Positions 1 through 7,938 of a DNA stretch of 32,613 nucleotides are shown here, piece by piece; the stretch's first letter is position 1, and each line of letters begins with the position of its first letter. Origin of the DNA: a bacterium. Lineage in GTDB: Bacteria; Acidobacteriota; Aminicenantia; Aminicenantales; Aminicenantaceae. Under the pieces are notes generated by a model. It saw nothing but the letters and a program-made list of their open reading frames with translations. It had not been told where the DNA came from and made no database searches. A program made the translations under genes and the position numbers. The stretch spans positions 1 to 32,613 of the forward strand of contig JAGXKI010000026.1 of the NCBI GenBank assembly GCA_018335295.1, written 5' to 3'.

Positions 1-42
1 TTTCATTCAGAACCATCCCACCCAATGAGAGGACTATCATGA
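1..42 (+). CDS. porG: C-terminal tail of 2-oxoacid:ferredoxin oxidoreductase gamma subunit (partial)
   Basis: An open frame enters from the left edge of the window and ends at a TGA (40-42) that overlaps the ATG of porD in the motif ATGA. The same 4-bp overlap links porD to porA and porA to porB. Only 13 residues are visible, so the sequence alone does not identify the protein. The call rests on the coupling pattern and on the gamma-delta-alpha-beta order known for pyruvate:ferredoxin oxidoreductase operons. If right, this is the subunit needed to complete the four-part enzyme. Confidence 0.5.
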   Translation, partial: FHSEPSHPMRGLS

Positions 43-338
43 AAAAAACAAAACCTGCAAAAAAAATAATCATTCGTTCTGAAAAAGAGACCCCTTTAAT
101 GCCAATGTCTCTGGGCTCCATGACTCACAACCGAACCGGAGCCTGGAGAAACCTGAGGCCCGTCATCAATCTAGAAAAATGCATTCTGTGTGGAATCTGC
201 TGGAAATTCTGTCCAGATGTGGCCATTTACGTCCAAAACGAAAATCCAATCATCGATTTGGACTACTGTAAAGGATGCGGTCTCTGTGCTGAAGAATGCC
301 CCACAAAATGCATCGATATGGTGAAGGAGGAAAGATGA
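39..338 (+). CDS. porD: Pyruvate:ferredoxin oxidoreductase delta subunit (2[4Fe-4S] ferredoxin-like)
   Basis: This is the electron-transfer subunit of a four-subunit 2-oxoacid:ferredoxin oxidoreductase. The 99-residue protein has a basic N-terminal tail of about 40 residues, followed by two clusters: C48-x2-C-x2-C-x3-C58 and C77-x2-C-x2-C-x3-C87. These bind two [4Fe-4S] centres that pass electrons from the beta subunit to soluble ferredoxin. Length and tail match PorD rather than a free ferredoxin. Its stop overlaps the porA start (ATGA, 335-338), so the two are translationally coupled. The preferred keto acid (pyruvate, 2-oxoisovalerate or 2-oxoglutarate) cannot be fixed from this subunit. 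Confidence 0.9.
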   Translation: MKKTKPAKKIIIRSEKETPLMPMSLGSMTHNRTGAWRNLRPVINLEKCILCGICWKFCPDVAIYVQNENPIIDLDYCKGCGLCAEECPTKCIDMVKEER

Positions 339-1489
339 GAAAAGTGATTATGGGCAATCATTCTCTTTCATACGGAGCCATGCTTTCCAGGGCTCAAGTG
401 ATTGCAGCTTATCCCATCACCCCTCAAACTCAAGTGGTGGAGCTGCTTTCGGAAATGTGTGCGGACAAAAAGCTGGACGCTAAGTTCATCAAAGTCGAAT
501 CAGAACATTCCGCTATGGCAGCCTGTTTGGGAGCTTCCCTGGCTGGCTCAAGAACTTTTACCGCCACCTCGGCTCAAGGGCTGACCTTGATGCACGAACT
601 TCTCCACTGGGGTTCAGGAGGAAGGATGCCTGTGGTTATGGGAAACATCAATCGAGCCATGGCTCCGGGCTGGAGCATCTGGTCTGACCAGAATGACAGC
701 CTCTCTCAAAGAGACACAGGCTGGATGCAGTTCTACTGTGCCAGTAACCAGGAAGTCCTGGATACCGTAATCCAAGCGTTTAAAGTCTCAGAAAAATTAA
801 TGATTCCCAGCATGGTTATTCTGGATGCCTTCACTTTATCCCATACCTATGAAGTGGTGGATATTCCAGACCAGGAGAAAGTGGACGAATTTCTGCCTTC
901 TTTTGATCCTCCCATCAAGCTGACCTCTGATGATCCTCGAGCTTTCGGGGGACTTACTTCCTCAGAGCATTATTTCGAGTTGAGGTACAAACTCCAAAAA
1001 GATATGGAGAAGGCTCCGGCTTTGATTGAAAAAACAGGTAAAGAATACCAGGACTTAGTCGGCCGCTACCTAGGGGCTGTTGAAAAATACCGATGCGACG
1101 ATGCGGAACTGATCCTGGTTACATCGGGAACGATGGGTTATACCGCTAAAGTCGCTGTGGATGAACTGCGCAAAGAAGGAATCAAACTGGGAAATCTGAG
1201 GATCAAAGCATTCCGTCCCTTTCCCTTTGAAATTGTCCAAAACACTCTGAAAAAGGCCGCCAAAGTGGCGGTTGTGGACCGAAACATATCCTATGGTTAC
1301 CACGGGATTTTCTACCAAGAAGTGAAATCAGCCCTGGGTGGATCCGATTCCGGTCCCGGTGTGTTTGGATTCATCACAGGCCTGGGAGGAAGAGACATCA
1401 CACCTTCCAGTTTCAAAGAAATCGCTCAGTATGCCCTTAAAAAAGATAAACCCGAAGAGAATATCGTGTGGATAGGAGTGAAAAGATGA
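335..1489 (+). CDS. porA: Pyruvate:ferredoxin oxidoreductase alpha subunit
   Basis: Catalyses, with the beta subunit, the CoA-dependent oxidative decarboxylation of a 2-oxoacid to acyl-CoA, CO2 and reduced ferredoxin. The protein has 384 residues, the usual length for a separate alpha subunit. Near the N terminus AYPITPQTQ and KVESEHSAMAA match the pyrimidine-binding domain I, and the C-terminal half carries the transketolase-C-like domain II (FRPFPFE, AVVDRN). An upstream in-frame ATG at 296 exists, but the start at 335 is preferred because AGGAGG (325-330) sits just before it and because the ATGA overlap matches its neighbours. Gene order and overall likeness favour pyruvate as substrate. 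2-Oxoisovalerate is the main alternative. Confidence 0.88.
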   Translation: MRKVIMGNHSLSYGAMLSRAQVIAAYPITPQTQVVELLSEMCADKKLDAKFIKVESEHSAMAACLGASLAGSRTFTATSAQGLTLMHELLHWGSGGRMPVVMGNINRAMAPGWSIWSDQNDSLSQRDTGWMQFYCASNQEVLDTVIQAFKVSEKLMIPSMVILDAFTLSHTYEVVDIPDQEKVDEFLPSFDPPIKLTSDDPRAFGGLTSSEHYFELRYKLQKDMEKAPALIEKTGKEYQDLVGRYLGAVEKYRCDDAELILVTSGTMGYTAKVAVDELRKEGIKLGNLRIKAFRPFPFEIVQNTLKKAAKVAVVDRNISYGYHGIFYQEVKSALGGSDSGPGVFGFITGLGGRDITPSSFKEIAQYALKKDKPEENIVWIGVKR

Positions 1490-2391
1490 AAAAGAAAAAA
1501 ACTATGAAGTTTTCTATTCCTGAAGAAGAATTCATGAATCCCGGCCACTTGGCCTGCCAGGGATGTGGAGCCACTCTGGCCATGCGGTATGTGCTTAAAG
1601 GAGTGGGGGGAAGAACCGCTCTTTCCATCCCTGCCTGCTGCTGGTCGGTGATCGACGGACCCTTTCCCTACTCTTCTCTGGATGTCTCCATTTTTCACTG
1701 TGCCTTTGAAACCGCTGCCGCTTCAGCTTCTGGTTTGAAAGCCGGACTGGAAATGAGGGGAGATACAGAGACCACCGTAATCGCCTGGGCCGGAGACGGA
1801 GGTACGGTTGATATCGGGATTCAGGCTTTATCGGGAGCTGCGGAAAGGAACGAAGACATCCTGTATGTGTGTTATGATAATGAAGCTTACATGAACACCG
1901 GAATCCAGAGAAGCTCATCCACCCCTTATGGAGCTTGGACCACGACAACACCGGTCAAACATTTCAAAAACAGACCTAAAAAGGATATTGGGGCCATCAT
2001 GGTGGCTCATGAAATTCCTTATGTGGCCACAGCCAGCATCGGCTACCCGGAAGACCTGGTGAAAAAGGCTAAAAAAGCAAAAGACATCCAGGGAACCCGG
2101 TTCCTCCATATCTATGCCCCCTGTCCTTCAGGATGGAAGAGCCGGCCCGAGGACACCATCCGGCTTTCCCGCATGGTGGTGCAGAACGGGATTTTTCCCC
2201 TTTATGAAGTGGAAAACGGGGATAAATACAAAATGAACATCAAACCTCGAGAAAAAAAACCTATCGATGAATACATCCGACTGCAAGGAAGATTCCGCCA
2301 TTTGACAGAAAAAGATATTGAACAAATGCAGAAGGAAGTTGATAAAAAATGGGAGCGCCTGCTCAAAAAATGTGAAGCCAGCAACAAATAA
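1486..2391 (+). CDS. porB: Pyruvate:ferredoxin oxidoreductase beta subunit (TPP-binding)
   Basis: Thiamine-diphosphate-binding subunit, 301 residues. The N-terminal C24-x2-C27 in LACQGCGAT and the later C51/C52 and the Cys in APCPSGW supply ligands for the proximal [4Fe-4S] cluster. The TPP/Mg motif runs from GDGG (about 103-106) to DNEAYMNTG (about 131-139), followed by QRSSSTP, typical of PorB. The start at 1486 overlaps the porA stop as ATGA. An in-frame codon at 1468 would need a longer overlap. It is the last gene of the operon, and the next gene is convergent. No clear rho-independent terminator is visible after it, only an AT-rich stretch containing a repeat. Confidence 0.9.
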   Translation: MKKKKTMKFSIPEEEFMNPGHLACQGCGATLAMRYVLKGVGGRTALSIPACCWSVIDGPFPYSSLDVSIFHCAFETAAASASGLKAGLEMRGDTETTVIAWAGDGGTVDIGIQALSGAAERNEDILYVCYDNEAYMNTGIQRSSSTPYGAWTTTTPVKHFKNRPKKDIGAIMVAHEIPYVATASIGYPEDLVKKAKKAKDIQGTRFLHIYAPCPSGWKSRPEDTIRLSRMVVQNGIFPLYEVENGDKYKMNIKPREKKPIDEYIRLQGRFRHLTEKDIEQMQKEVDKKWERLLKKCEASNK

Positions 2392-2401
2392 TTTAAATTT
2401 A

Positions 2402-2448
2402 AAAAGTCAAAATGGTTCACTGTTAAATTGCTTGATTGTTCCATTGTC
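2402..2448 (+). repeat. Intergenic repeat, copy A
   Basis: AT-rich stretch in the 203-bp convergent gap after porB. Its part AAAGTCAAAATGGTTCACTG (from about 2403), followed by TTAAATTGC, recurs almost unchanged on the minus strand around 4178-4151. The part from the CTGTTAAATTGCT core to CCATTG (about 2448) recurs at 9300-9335 beside queH. These are three copies of one degenerate intergenic family. None is coding. Confidence 0.55.
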
Positions 2449-2594
2449 ATAAGAATTCAAAAGTTGAATATGGGTTGAGAACGAGAAGATGAAGAAGAGA
2501 GACTGATAGAATTCCAAATTCAAAGTTTAAATTTCAAAAAGATAATAATTAAAATAAGAAAAATTCGTCTTGGGGGCGAAGCCACCATAAGCAA

Positions 2595-3311
2595 TTAATA
2601 GGAAAGGTAGGAAGAAAGAGAAGAAAAATAACCGGTGATTAATAGAATTCCTATGAGGATCAGTAATATTCCCCCGAGAGTGGCAATTGTTTTGAAATGC
2701 TTCCGTAAGGACTTAAAATATTCGAAAAATTTGTGAAGGATGAGGCCGGAGAGCAAAAAGGGGATCCCGATGCCTAAGGAATAGAAACAAAGAAGCATCA
2801 TTCCCTGAAATAAATTCTGGGTCGTGGCCGCCATGGTGAGTATGGTTCCCAGAATAGGTCCTACACAGGGTGTCCATCCGGCTCCAAAAGCCATCCCCAC
2901 CAATAAGGTTCCGAAAAGGCCCATCGGCTTTTCCTGAAGATGAATCTTTTTTTCCCTTTCCAGAAAGCTCAACCGAAACACTCCCGCAAAATGAAGTCCC
3001 AGGAAAATGACAATGATCCCCCCGCCAATTTCAAGCCACCTTATGTGGGAGGATAAAAATTGCCCCAGGAATGTGGCACTGGCTCCCAGCGCCATAAATA
3101 TGAGAGAAAAACCCAGTATGAACATCAATGAGTTCACGACCACCACACGTCGAATCCGGCTTAAATTTTCTCCGCTGGAAAGCTCTTCCAGAGAAACTCC
3201 GGTGATAAAGGCGATATAAGAAGGGATGAGAGGAAGGACACACGGAGAAAGAAAGGATAGAAATCCGGCTGAAGCAGCCACAAATATAGAGATGTTCCCG
3301 GTACCCAGCAT
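2595..3311 (-). CDS. ccdA: CcdA-family cytochrome c biogenesis/thiol-disulfide transmembrane protein
   Basis: Inner-membrane electron shuttle that moves reductant from cytoplasmic thioredoxin to periplasmic thiol proteins. The protein has 238 residues with about six hydrophobic segments. The two family cysteines are in place: C24 in SFLSPCVLP and C149 in GAGWTPCVGP, each at the start of a membrane helix with the typical prolines. It begins 5 bp after the end of the TlpA-like thioredoxin gene, its likely periplasmic partner, and is transcribed with it from the promoter at 3851-3879. This is the short CcdA form, without the DsbD periplasmic domains. Confidence 0.92.
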   Translation of the reverse strand: MLGTGNISIFVAASAGFLSFLSPCVLPLIPSYIAFITGVSLEELSSGENLSRIRRVVVVNSLMFILGFSLIFMALGASATFLGQFLSSHIRWLEIGGGIIVIFLGLHFAGVFRLSFLEREKKIHLQEKPMGLFGTLLVGMAFGAGWTPCVGPILGTILTMAATTQNLFQGMMLLCFYSLGIGIPFLLSGLILHKFFEYFKSLRKHFKTIATLGGILLILIGILLITGYFSSLSSYLSY

Positions 3312-3316
3312 CTATC

Positions 3317-3820
3317 CTACTTCTTGCTCAACTCCAGAAAATACTTTTTCATGGTTTCCTTATCCATATAACCTACATGTTTATGGCGGATCTTTCCCTC
3401 TCTATCGATGACGATAGTGGTGGGAATGTAGCGTCCCGGCTGATAATCTTCCACAACCTTTGGGGTAGCCATAGCTACCGGATAATTGATTTCATAGGAT
3501 TTGACAAACTGTTTCACTTTGTTTCTGTTTCCTTTATCCAAAGAAATCCCGATAATTTCCAACCCTTCAGCCTGATACTCTTCATACATCTCAATAAAAC
3601 CCGGAATCTCATCCCGGCAGGGTGGACACCAGGTGGCCCAAAAATTTAAAAATAAGACTTTCCCTTCATAATTAGAAAGAGACACTGTTTTTCCATCCAG
3701 AATCTCCAGACTGAACTCAGGAGCCTTTTTGACCTTATCATCCACAGCTCCAATTCCCTGAACAATAAGGAGGATTCCTAACCCCAAAACTATAGGAAAC
3801 GACCGAATCTTTTTCATCAT
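3317..3820 (-). CDS. TlpA/ResA-like periplasmic thioredoxin
   Basis: Thiol-disulfide reductase of the TlpA/ResA/AhpC-TSA type, 167 residues. The N terminus (MMKKIRS, then a hydrophobic stretch to about residue 25) is a signal peptide or anchor. The thioredoxin fold follows, with active site WCPPC (C65, C68) in the family context NFWATWCPPCRDEIP and a cis-proline region at YIPTT. Role by family: reducing cytochrome c haem-binding cysteines or other exported thiols with electrons from CcdA, which is encoded 5 bp downstream. Two ATG codons open the gene (3820 and 3817) behind AGGAG, and either could be used. Substrate is not determinable here. Confidence 0.88.
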   Translation of the reverse strand: MMKKIRSFPIVLGLGILLIVQGIGAVDDKVKKAPEFSLEILDGKTVSLSNYEGKVLFLNFWATWCPPCRDEIPGFIEMYEEYQAEGLEIIGISLDKGNRNKVKQFVKSYEINYPVAMATPKVVEDYQPGRYIPTTIVIDREGKIRHKHVGYMDKETMKKYFLELSKK

Positions 3821-3850
3821 ATTTTCTCCTACCCTACTAATTATATAGCA

Positions 3851-3879
3851 ATTATAGAGATAAAAATAGTTTCAGTCAA
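3851..3879 (-). promoter_or_regulatory. Sigma-70-type promoter of tlpA-ccdA
   Basis: On the minus strand TTGACT (3879-3874) is followed by exactly 17 bases and then TATAAT (3856-3851). Transcription would start near 3844, giving a leader of about 24 bases that contains AGGAG before the ATG at 3820. Confidence 0.75.
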
Positions 3880-3982
3880 TTCTTTTTTCTATCTCTAATT
3901 TATGAGCCCGAAATATTGGCTTAAAAATAAAGCTTTCGTTCATTCGGTTTCTTTGGTTTCTAGAGTTCATCAGGTTTCATAT

Positions 3983-4072
3983 GTCATTCTGAGCTTGACC
4001 CGGAATCCAGTGATGTAAATCCTGGATTCCCGTACCCGCTTTCGCGGGCCCATGCTTACCCGCGGGAATGAC
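3983..4072. repeat. GC-rich palindromic (REP/MITE-like) intergenic element
   Basis: A 90-bp element bounded by GTCATTC (3983-3989) and its exact complement GAATGAC (4066-4072). Inside are a 9-bp inverted repeat GGAATCCAG/CTGGATTCC (4002-4010/4022-4030), a small hairpin CCCGC-TTTC-GCGGG (4035-4048) and the palindrome CCCGCGGG (4059-4066). This GTCATTC...GGAATCC...GAATGAC style is known from widespread bacterial intergenic repeats. It is strikingly GC-rich against its AT-rich surroundings. Confidence 0.7.
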
Positions 4073-4117
4073 AAGATAGTAGCGGGAATGCCAAAATAAA
4101 TAACTTCGAAATTTTTT

Positions 4118-4178
4118 GACAATTCAACAATGAAGCAATTTATCTATGCAGCCATTTAACAGTGAATATTTTTGACTT
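4118..4178 (-). repeat. Intergenic repeat, copy B
   Basis: Read on the minus strand, AAAAGTCAAAAATATTCACT followed by GTTAAAT matches copy A at 2402-2427 with few differences. The match continues, after an insertion of about 17 bases, into AAATTGCTTCATTGTTGAAT. It sits between fabH and the GC-rich palindromic element. Confidence 0.5.
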
Positions 4179-4210
4179 TTGATTTTTGAATTATCATGTT
4201 TTCAGACTCA

Positions 4211-5206
4211 TCACCAGCGGTAGACTACAGAGGCCCAGGTAAAACCGGCCCCAAAAGCCACCATAACCACAATATCTCCCTTCTGCAGTTGGCCCCCAAC
4301 TTTGAGCTCATGGAGGCTTATGGGAATAGAAGCCACCGAGACATTGCCGTAGCGGTGGATATTGGAATAAACTTTTTCCGGGGGAAGATTCAGACGTTTT
4401 CCCGTAGCCTTGATAATCCTTATATTGGCTTGATGGGGAATCAAACAATCCACATTTTGGGGAGTCAACCCTGCTTTTTTCAACGCCACGGTAGCGGCTT
4501 CTCCCATTCGTTTCACCGCGTGCTTAAACACCTCATTGCCTTTCATATGAAGATAATGAAGGTCCTGGTCCACTGTTTCCTTTGTGGCTGGATTCCGGCT
4601 TCCCCCTCCTGGCTGGAACAGGAGATTTCCTAATTTTCCATCAGCTTTCCAGTAATGAGAAAGCATTCCTGAATCGTCCTCACTCTTTTCCAGAATGACC
4701 GCGCCCGCAGCATCACCAAAAAGCACACAAGTGCCGCGATCCTTCCAGTTTGTGATCTTGGTCAAACATTCTGACCCCGCCAGAAGTATCCGCCGGGGCC
4801 CTCCATTCAGTATCAAACTACGGGACAAAATCATTCCATAAAGGAATCCTGTACATCCGGCAGAGATATCAAAAGCAGGAATATGATCAGCTTGAAGACC
4901 TTTTTGAACCCAGCATGCCGTGGAGGGAAAAAGAGTATCCGGAGTGGAGGTGCCTACAATAATCAGGTCAATGTCCTCAACTTCCAGATTTCCGTTATGG
5001 AGAGCCCTTCGACAAGCTTCTATGGTCATATCCGAAGTGGCCTGCTCAGGAGAAGCCATCCGCCGTTCCTTTATCCCTGTTCGTGTGGTGATCCATTCAT
5101 CTGAAGTCTCCACCATTTTCTCAAGATCCGCGTTGGTTAAAACTTTCTCAGGAACATAAAAACCCGAACCGACAATTTTGATTTGTTTATTGTCTTGTCT
5201 TTCCAT
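4211..5206 (-). CDS. fabH: 3-oxoacyl-[acyl-carrier-protein] synthase III (KAS III)
   Basis: Initiates type II fatty acid synthesis by condensing acyl-CoA with malonyl-ACP in the cytoplasm. With the start at 5206 the protein has 331 residues, the usual size. Catalytic triad visible: C118 (AFDISAGCTGF), H258 (LIPHQAN) and N288 (HRYGNVSVAS). The GDAAGAV and FGAGFTWAS glycine-rich motifs are present. An in-frame codon at 5266 would add 20 residues and place the start upstream of the predicted -10, so 5206 (MERQDNK) is preferred. No strong ribosome-binding site precedes it. It stands alone, away from other fab genes, divergent from the porin gene. A specialised KAS III-like role cannot be excluded. 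Confidence 0.92.
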   Translation of the reverse strand: MERQDNKQIKIVGSGFYVPEKVLTNADLEKMVETSDEWITTRTGIKERRMASPEQATSDMTIEACRRALHNGNLEVEDIDLIIVGTSTPDTLFPSTACWVQKGLQADHIPAFDISAGCTGFLYGMILSRSLILNGGPRRILLAGSECLTKITNWKDRGTCVLFGDAAGAVILEKSEDDSGMLSHYWKADGKLGNLLFQPGGGSRNPATKETVDQDLHYLHMKGNEVFKHAVKRMGEAATVALKKAGLTPQNVDCLIPHQANIRIIKATGKRLNLPPEKVYSNIHRYGNVSVASIPISLHELKVGGQLQKGDIVVMVAFGAGFTWASVVYRW

Positions 5207-5227
5207 GATCGCACCAAAAGACCCTAC

Positions 5228-5279
5228 TCTATAGCATACCTGAGCCTGATTTGCAAATAGGAACAAAGAATACTACAAT
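5228..5279. promoter_or_regulatory. Divergent promoter pair sharing one palindromic -35 (TTGCAA)
   Basis: TTGCAA (5251-5256) reads the same on both strands. Seventeen bases away on the plus strand is TACAAT (5274-5279). Seventeen bases away on the minus strand is TATAGA (5233-5228). The plus promoter would start transcription near 5286, five bases before the porin ATG. The minus promoter would start near 5221, about 15 bases before fabH. Polymerase could serve only one direction at a time. Confidence 0.45.
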
Positions 5280-5290
5280 CAAAAAAACAA

Positions 5291-6526
5291 ATGAAAGCAA
5301 AGCATTTGGGCGCTCTTCTTTTCATAGGGATTCTTTGGGTTCCTCTTCCCATCTGGGGTCAAATGACTTTAGGTCAATACCAGGATGAAGCCCCTGTCCG
5401 CACATGGAATACCTTGGGACTGTCCACCGCTGCTTCTATGGGAATGGGAGGCACTCATTTCTCTTCTGCTTCTGATTGTTCGGCATCACTTAAAAATCCG
5501 GCTCTTCTGAATTCACTTCCCAGTTGGACTTTGACGGTCAACGGATCCCTCACTCGAGCCGCTTTCTTTAAATATGCCATCATGAATACAGGGGTTTTAT
5601 CCACATCGGAAAACATCCATCTTCTGTTGTACTCTGCTGATTTTGCAGGGGCTTCATTCAAATACAAACGTTGGGCCTTTTCTCTTTCCACATCTCTTCT
5701 TCAAGCCTACAACCGACCTTCCATAGAATCGAGTTACACATACAAAGGTCAACCCTATTACACTTTGAATTTCAAGCAGGAAGGCACATTAAAGAATATC
5801 CATTTCTCCATTTCCCGAAAACTCCACCGTCGATTTTCTGTAGGATTGGGCTTTAATTTTGTTTACGGGTCCATGAATAAACTCAGCAAACAAGAATGGA
5901 ACCGATTGAATATCACCATAACCGATCGAAAATCCCACAATTTCCGGGGTTTCTACTTCAACGGAGGTCTGGTCTGGAATCTTTCTTCCAAGGTGACTCT
6001 GGGGGCCGTGATTCGAACTCCCTACGCCCAAAAATCAAATAGTGAAAGTCTACTCAGGTACCACTCCCCCTCAGGCAACACAGACATCCAGACCAAAGCC
6101 AACGGAGAAAACACCTACCATCAACCTCTTGTTTTGGGAGGAGGTCTCACTTATATTTTCTCCGATCGGCTGAAAGCCACAACGGAAATTAGCTATTTCA
6201 AATGGTCAGGTTATAAAATCGATTATTTCGGAGAAGAACTGAGCCGAAATTTCAAGGATGTGGCCAAAATCAACACGGGGATGGAATATTTTCAACCTTT
6301 TTCAATTTTACAAAAATCCCTCTGGATACCCTTGCGTATGGGTTTTGTTTACGATCCTCAACCCATGAAGGACCCTTCTTCTTATTATATTTACCTTACT
6401 CTAGGAACAGGGGTTCATTGGGGAAAGTTATCTGTAGACATCGGAGCCATGATAGGAAAAGAAAGGGGGTCTGGAGATCAACTTTCCGCCCAAAAGGTGG
6501 CTCTTTCTCTCAGTTACAAACATTAA
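5291..6526 (+). CDS. Outer-membrane beta-barrel protein, OmpP1/FadL-like
   Basis: A 411-residue exported protein. It has a signal peptide (MKAKHLGALLFIGILWVPLPIWG-type, cleavage near residue 23), then a segment GLSTAASMGMGGTHFSSASD with ASLKNPALL, resembling the N-terminal hatch of FadL/OmpP1 transporters. The rest is alternating amphipathic strands rich in aromatic residues, such as KATTEISYFKWSGYKIDY near the end. Role by family: passive uptake of hydrophobic compounds across the outer membrane. It is divergent from fabH, which would suit a link to lipid uptake, but that link is inference. No Shine-Dalgarno sequence is visible before the ATG. The M14 peptidase gene follows after 32 bp. Confidence 0.75.
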   Translation: MKAKHLGALLFIGILWVPLPIWGQMTLGQYQDEAPVRTWNTLGLSTAASMGMGGTHFSSASDCSASLKNPALLNSLPSWTLTVNGSLTRAAFFKYAIMNTGVLSTSENIHLLLYSADFAGASFKYKRWAFSLSTSLLQAYNRPSIESSYTYKGQPYYTLNFKQEGTLKNIHFSISRKLHRRFSVGLGFNFVYGSMNKLSKQEWNRLNITITDRKSHNFRGFYFNGGLVWNLSSKVTLGAVIRTPYAQKSNSESLLRYHSPSGNTDIQTKANGENTYHQPLVLGGGLTYIFSDRLKATTEISYFKWSGYKIDYFGEELSRNFKDVAKINTGMEYFQPFSILQKSLWIPLRMGFVYDPQPMKDPSSYYIYLTLGTGVHWGKLSVDIGAMIGKERGSGDQLSAQKVALSLSYKH

Positions 6527-6558
6527 AATGATAGAAACCAGCCCTTATCGAGGTTAAA

Positions 6559-7827
6559 ATGAAAAAAATCATATTCATACTTCTTATTCTCTCTCAAATC
6601 TATCCTTACCCCCTCTATTCTCAATCTACCCCCGAACAAAAATTGATCACTGTGTCAAAGAAAAAAGAAACAGTTGAAAAACTCCTTCAGTGGAATGCTG
6701 ATGTATTGATGGAAAGGAAAGGAAAAATCTATATTCTTGCCCGCCCTAAAGATTTAAACAAACTCCAATCCAACCACATCCCCTACACCATGGAAAAGCT
6801 TCCCTCCTCCACTCCTTTAGGGTCTATGAGCTCCCAAAATGGAATCAATGGAGCCTACCATTCTTACTCAGAGCTGGAAAGAGATTTATTAACCCTGGAG
6901 GAAAAACATCCCCAAACAGTGAAAGTTTTTAATATCGGAGACACCTTAGAGAAAAGAAACATCTACGCCCTGAAAATTAGCGATCATGTCCAAATGGATG
7001 AACAAGAAGCTGAAGTGATTTTTTTAGGGTGCCATCATGCCCGAGAATGGATCTCCGTGGAAGTTCCTCTTTTACTGGGGAAACATCTGGCCGAAAACTA
7101 TTCAACCGACCCTCAGATTCAAGAAATAGTCAACCAGAGCGAAATCTGGATTGTTCCCTTGGTTAACCCTGATGGCCTCCATTACAGTATTTATTTTTAC
7201 CGCTACTGGAGGAAAAACAGACGGAACAACGAAGACGGCACCTATGGAGTGGACCTCAACCGAAATTATGACTACAAATGGGGATTTGACAACAAAGGAT
7301 CCAGTCCTCAGTCCTCTTCGAATGTTTACAGAGGAAATTCTCCCTTTTCCGAACCGGAAACTCAGTCCATCCGGGATCTTTTTTCCATAAAGAATTTTCA
7401 GGCTCTGATCAGTTATCACAGTTACTCCCAGATCATCCTTTACCCCTGGGGATACACCACTCAACCTTCCCCTAAAGATGAAATGATGGAAAATATGGCC
7501 GCTCAAATGTCGGCTCTCATGAAGCCCGTCAGCGGACGGGTTTACCGCTACGGTCAAGCTGGAGCTTCCCTCTATCTTACCAACGGAGATACCACAGACT
7601 GGGCCTTGGGAGACCACAACATCCCCTCCTTTACCATAGAACTTCCTCCGGTAGATATCCTGCACGGAGGTTTTTTTAACTCAGAAGAAGATATCCACCA
7701 TATATTCAGGGAAAATCTTCCAGCGGCTCTCTATCTCATTCGCTGGGCCATCCAGGAGTACTCCCCTTCTTCTCTCCCTCCAGAACCCTCTTCCCGAAAC
7801 TCCCCCCTTAGGAAAGAGCGAAAATAA
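6559..7827 (+). CDS. Secreted M14-family zinc carboxypeptidase
   Basis: A 422-residue exported metallocarboxypeptidase. Residues 1-20 form a signal peptide. About 80 residues of pro-region come next, then the catalytic domain from about 100. Zinc ligands are H160 and E163 (GCHHAREW) and H287 (ISYHSYSQ). Substrate-binding residues lie in VDLNRNYDYKWG (N234, R235), and the catalytic glutamate is E361 (FTIELPP). All match carboxypeptidase A/T-type enzymes, and the tolerant LYPWGYT pocket region is present. The start is supported by GAGG five bases before the ATG. It probably shares a transcript with the upstream porin. The last 30 residues, rich in Ser and Pro, extend past the domain. Likely role: release of C-terminal amino acids from peptides outside the inner membrane. 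Confidence 0.93.
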   Translation: MKKIIFILLILSQIYPYPLYSQSTPEQKLITVSKKKETVEKLLQWNADVLMERKGKIYILARPKDLNKLQSNHIPYTMEKLPSSTPLGSMSSQNGINGAYHSYSELERDLLTLEEKHPQTVKVFNIGDTLEKRNIYALKISDHVQMDEQEAEVIFLGCHHAREWISVEVPLLLGKHLAENYSTDPQIQEIVNQSEIWIVPLVNPDGLHYSIYFYRYWRKNRRNNEDGTYGVDLNRNYDYKWGFDNKGSSPQSSSNVYRGNSPFSEPETQSIRDLFSIKNFQALISYHSYSQIILYPWGYTTQPSPKDEMMENMAAQMSALMKPVSGRVYRYGQAGASLYLTNGDTTDWALGDHNIPSFTIELPPVDILHGGFFNSEEDIHHIFRENLPAALYLIRWAIQEYSPSSLPPEPSSRNSPLRKERK

Positions 7828-7899
7828 TCCAGGTCCTACTCCAAAGGGACGGCTCCTTCTTCCCGTATTCCTAAATCAAGATCACTCCCTTTGAAACAC

Positions 7900-7928
7900 T
7901 TGACAAAAGTCTGAGAAAGCTATATGAA
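7900..7928 (+). promoter_or_regulatory. Promoter of the coiled-coil protein gene
   Basis: TTGACA (7900-7905), 17 bases, then TATGAA (7923-7928). The start of transcription would fall near 7935, only about four bases before the ATG at 7939, which has no ribosome-binding site. Confidence 0.5.
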
Positions 7929-7938
7929 ATACTGAAAA

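Larger units (their letters stand above)
3821..4210. other. Gene-free interval between fabH and tlpA, with repeats
   Basis: 390 bp without a credible gene. From the tlpA side it holds the tlpA promoter, a GC-rich palindromic repeat (3983-4072), a partial second copy of its edge (GCGGGAATG near 4082), and intergenic repeat copy B (about 4118-4178). The 3' end of fabH follows. No fabH terminator with a clear U-tract was seen. Confidence 0.6.

Noticed and set aside
296-334. Upstream in-frame start for porA
   Set aside because: It would overlap porD by 43 bp. The ATG at 335 has AGGAGG and the same ATGA overlap as the neighbouring genes.
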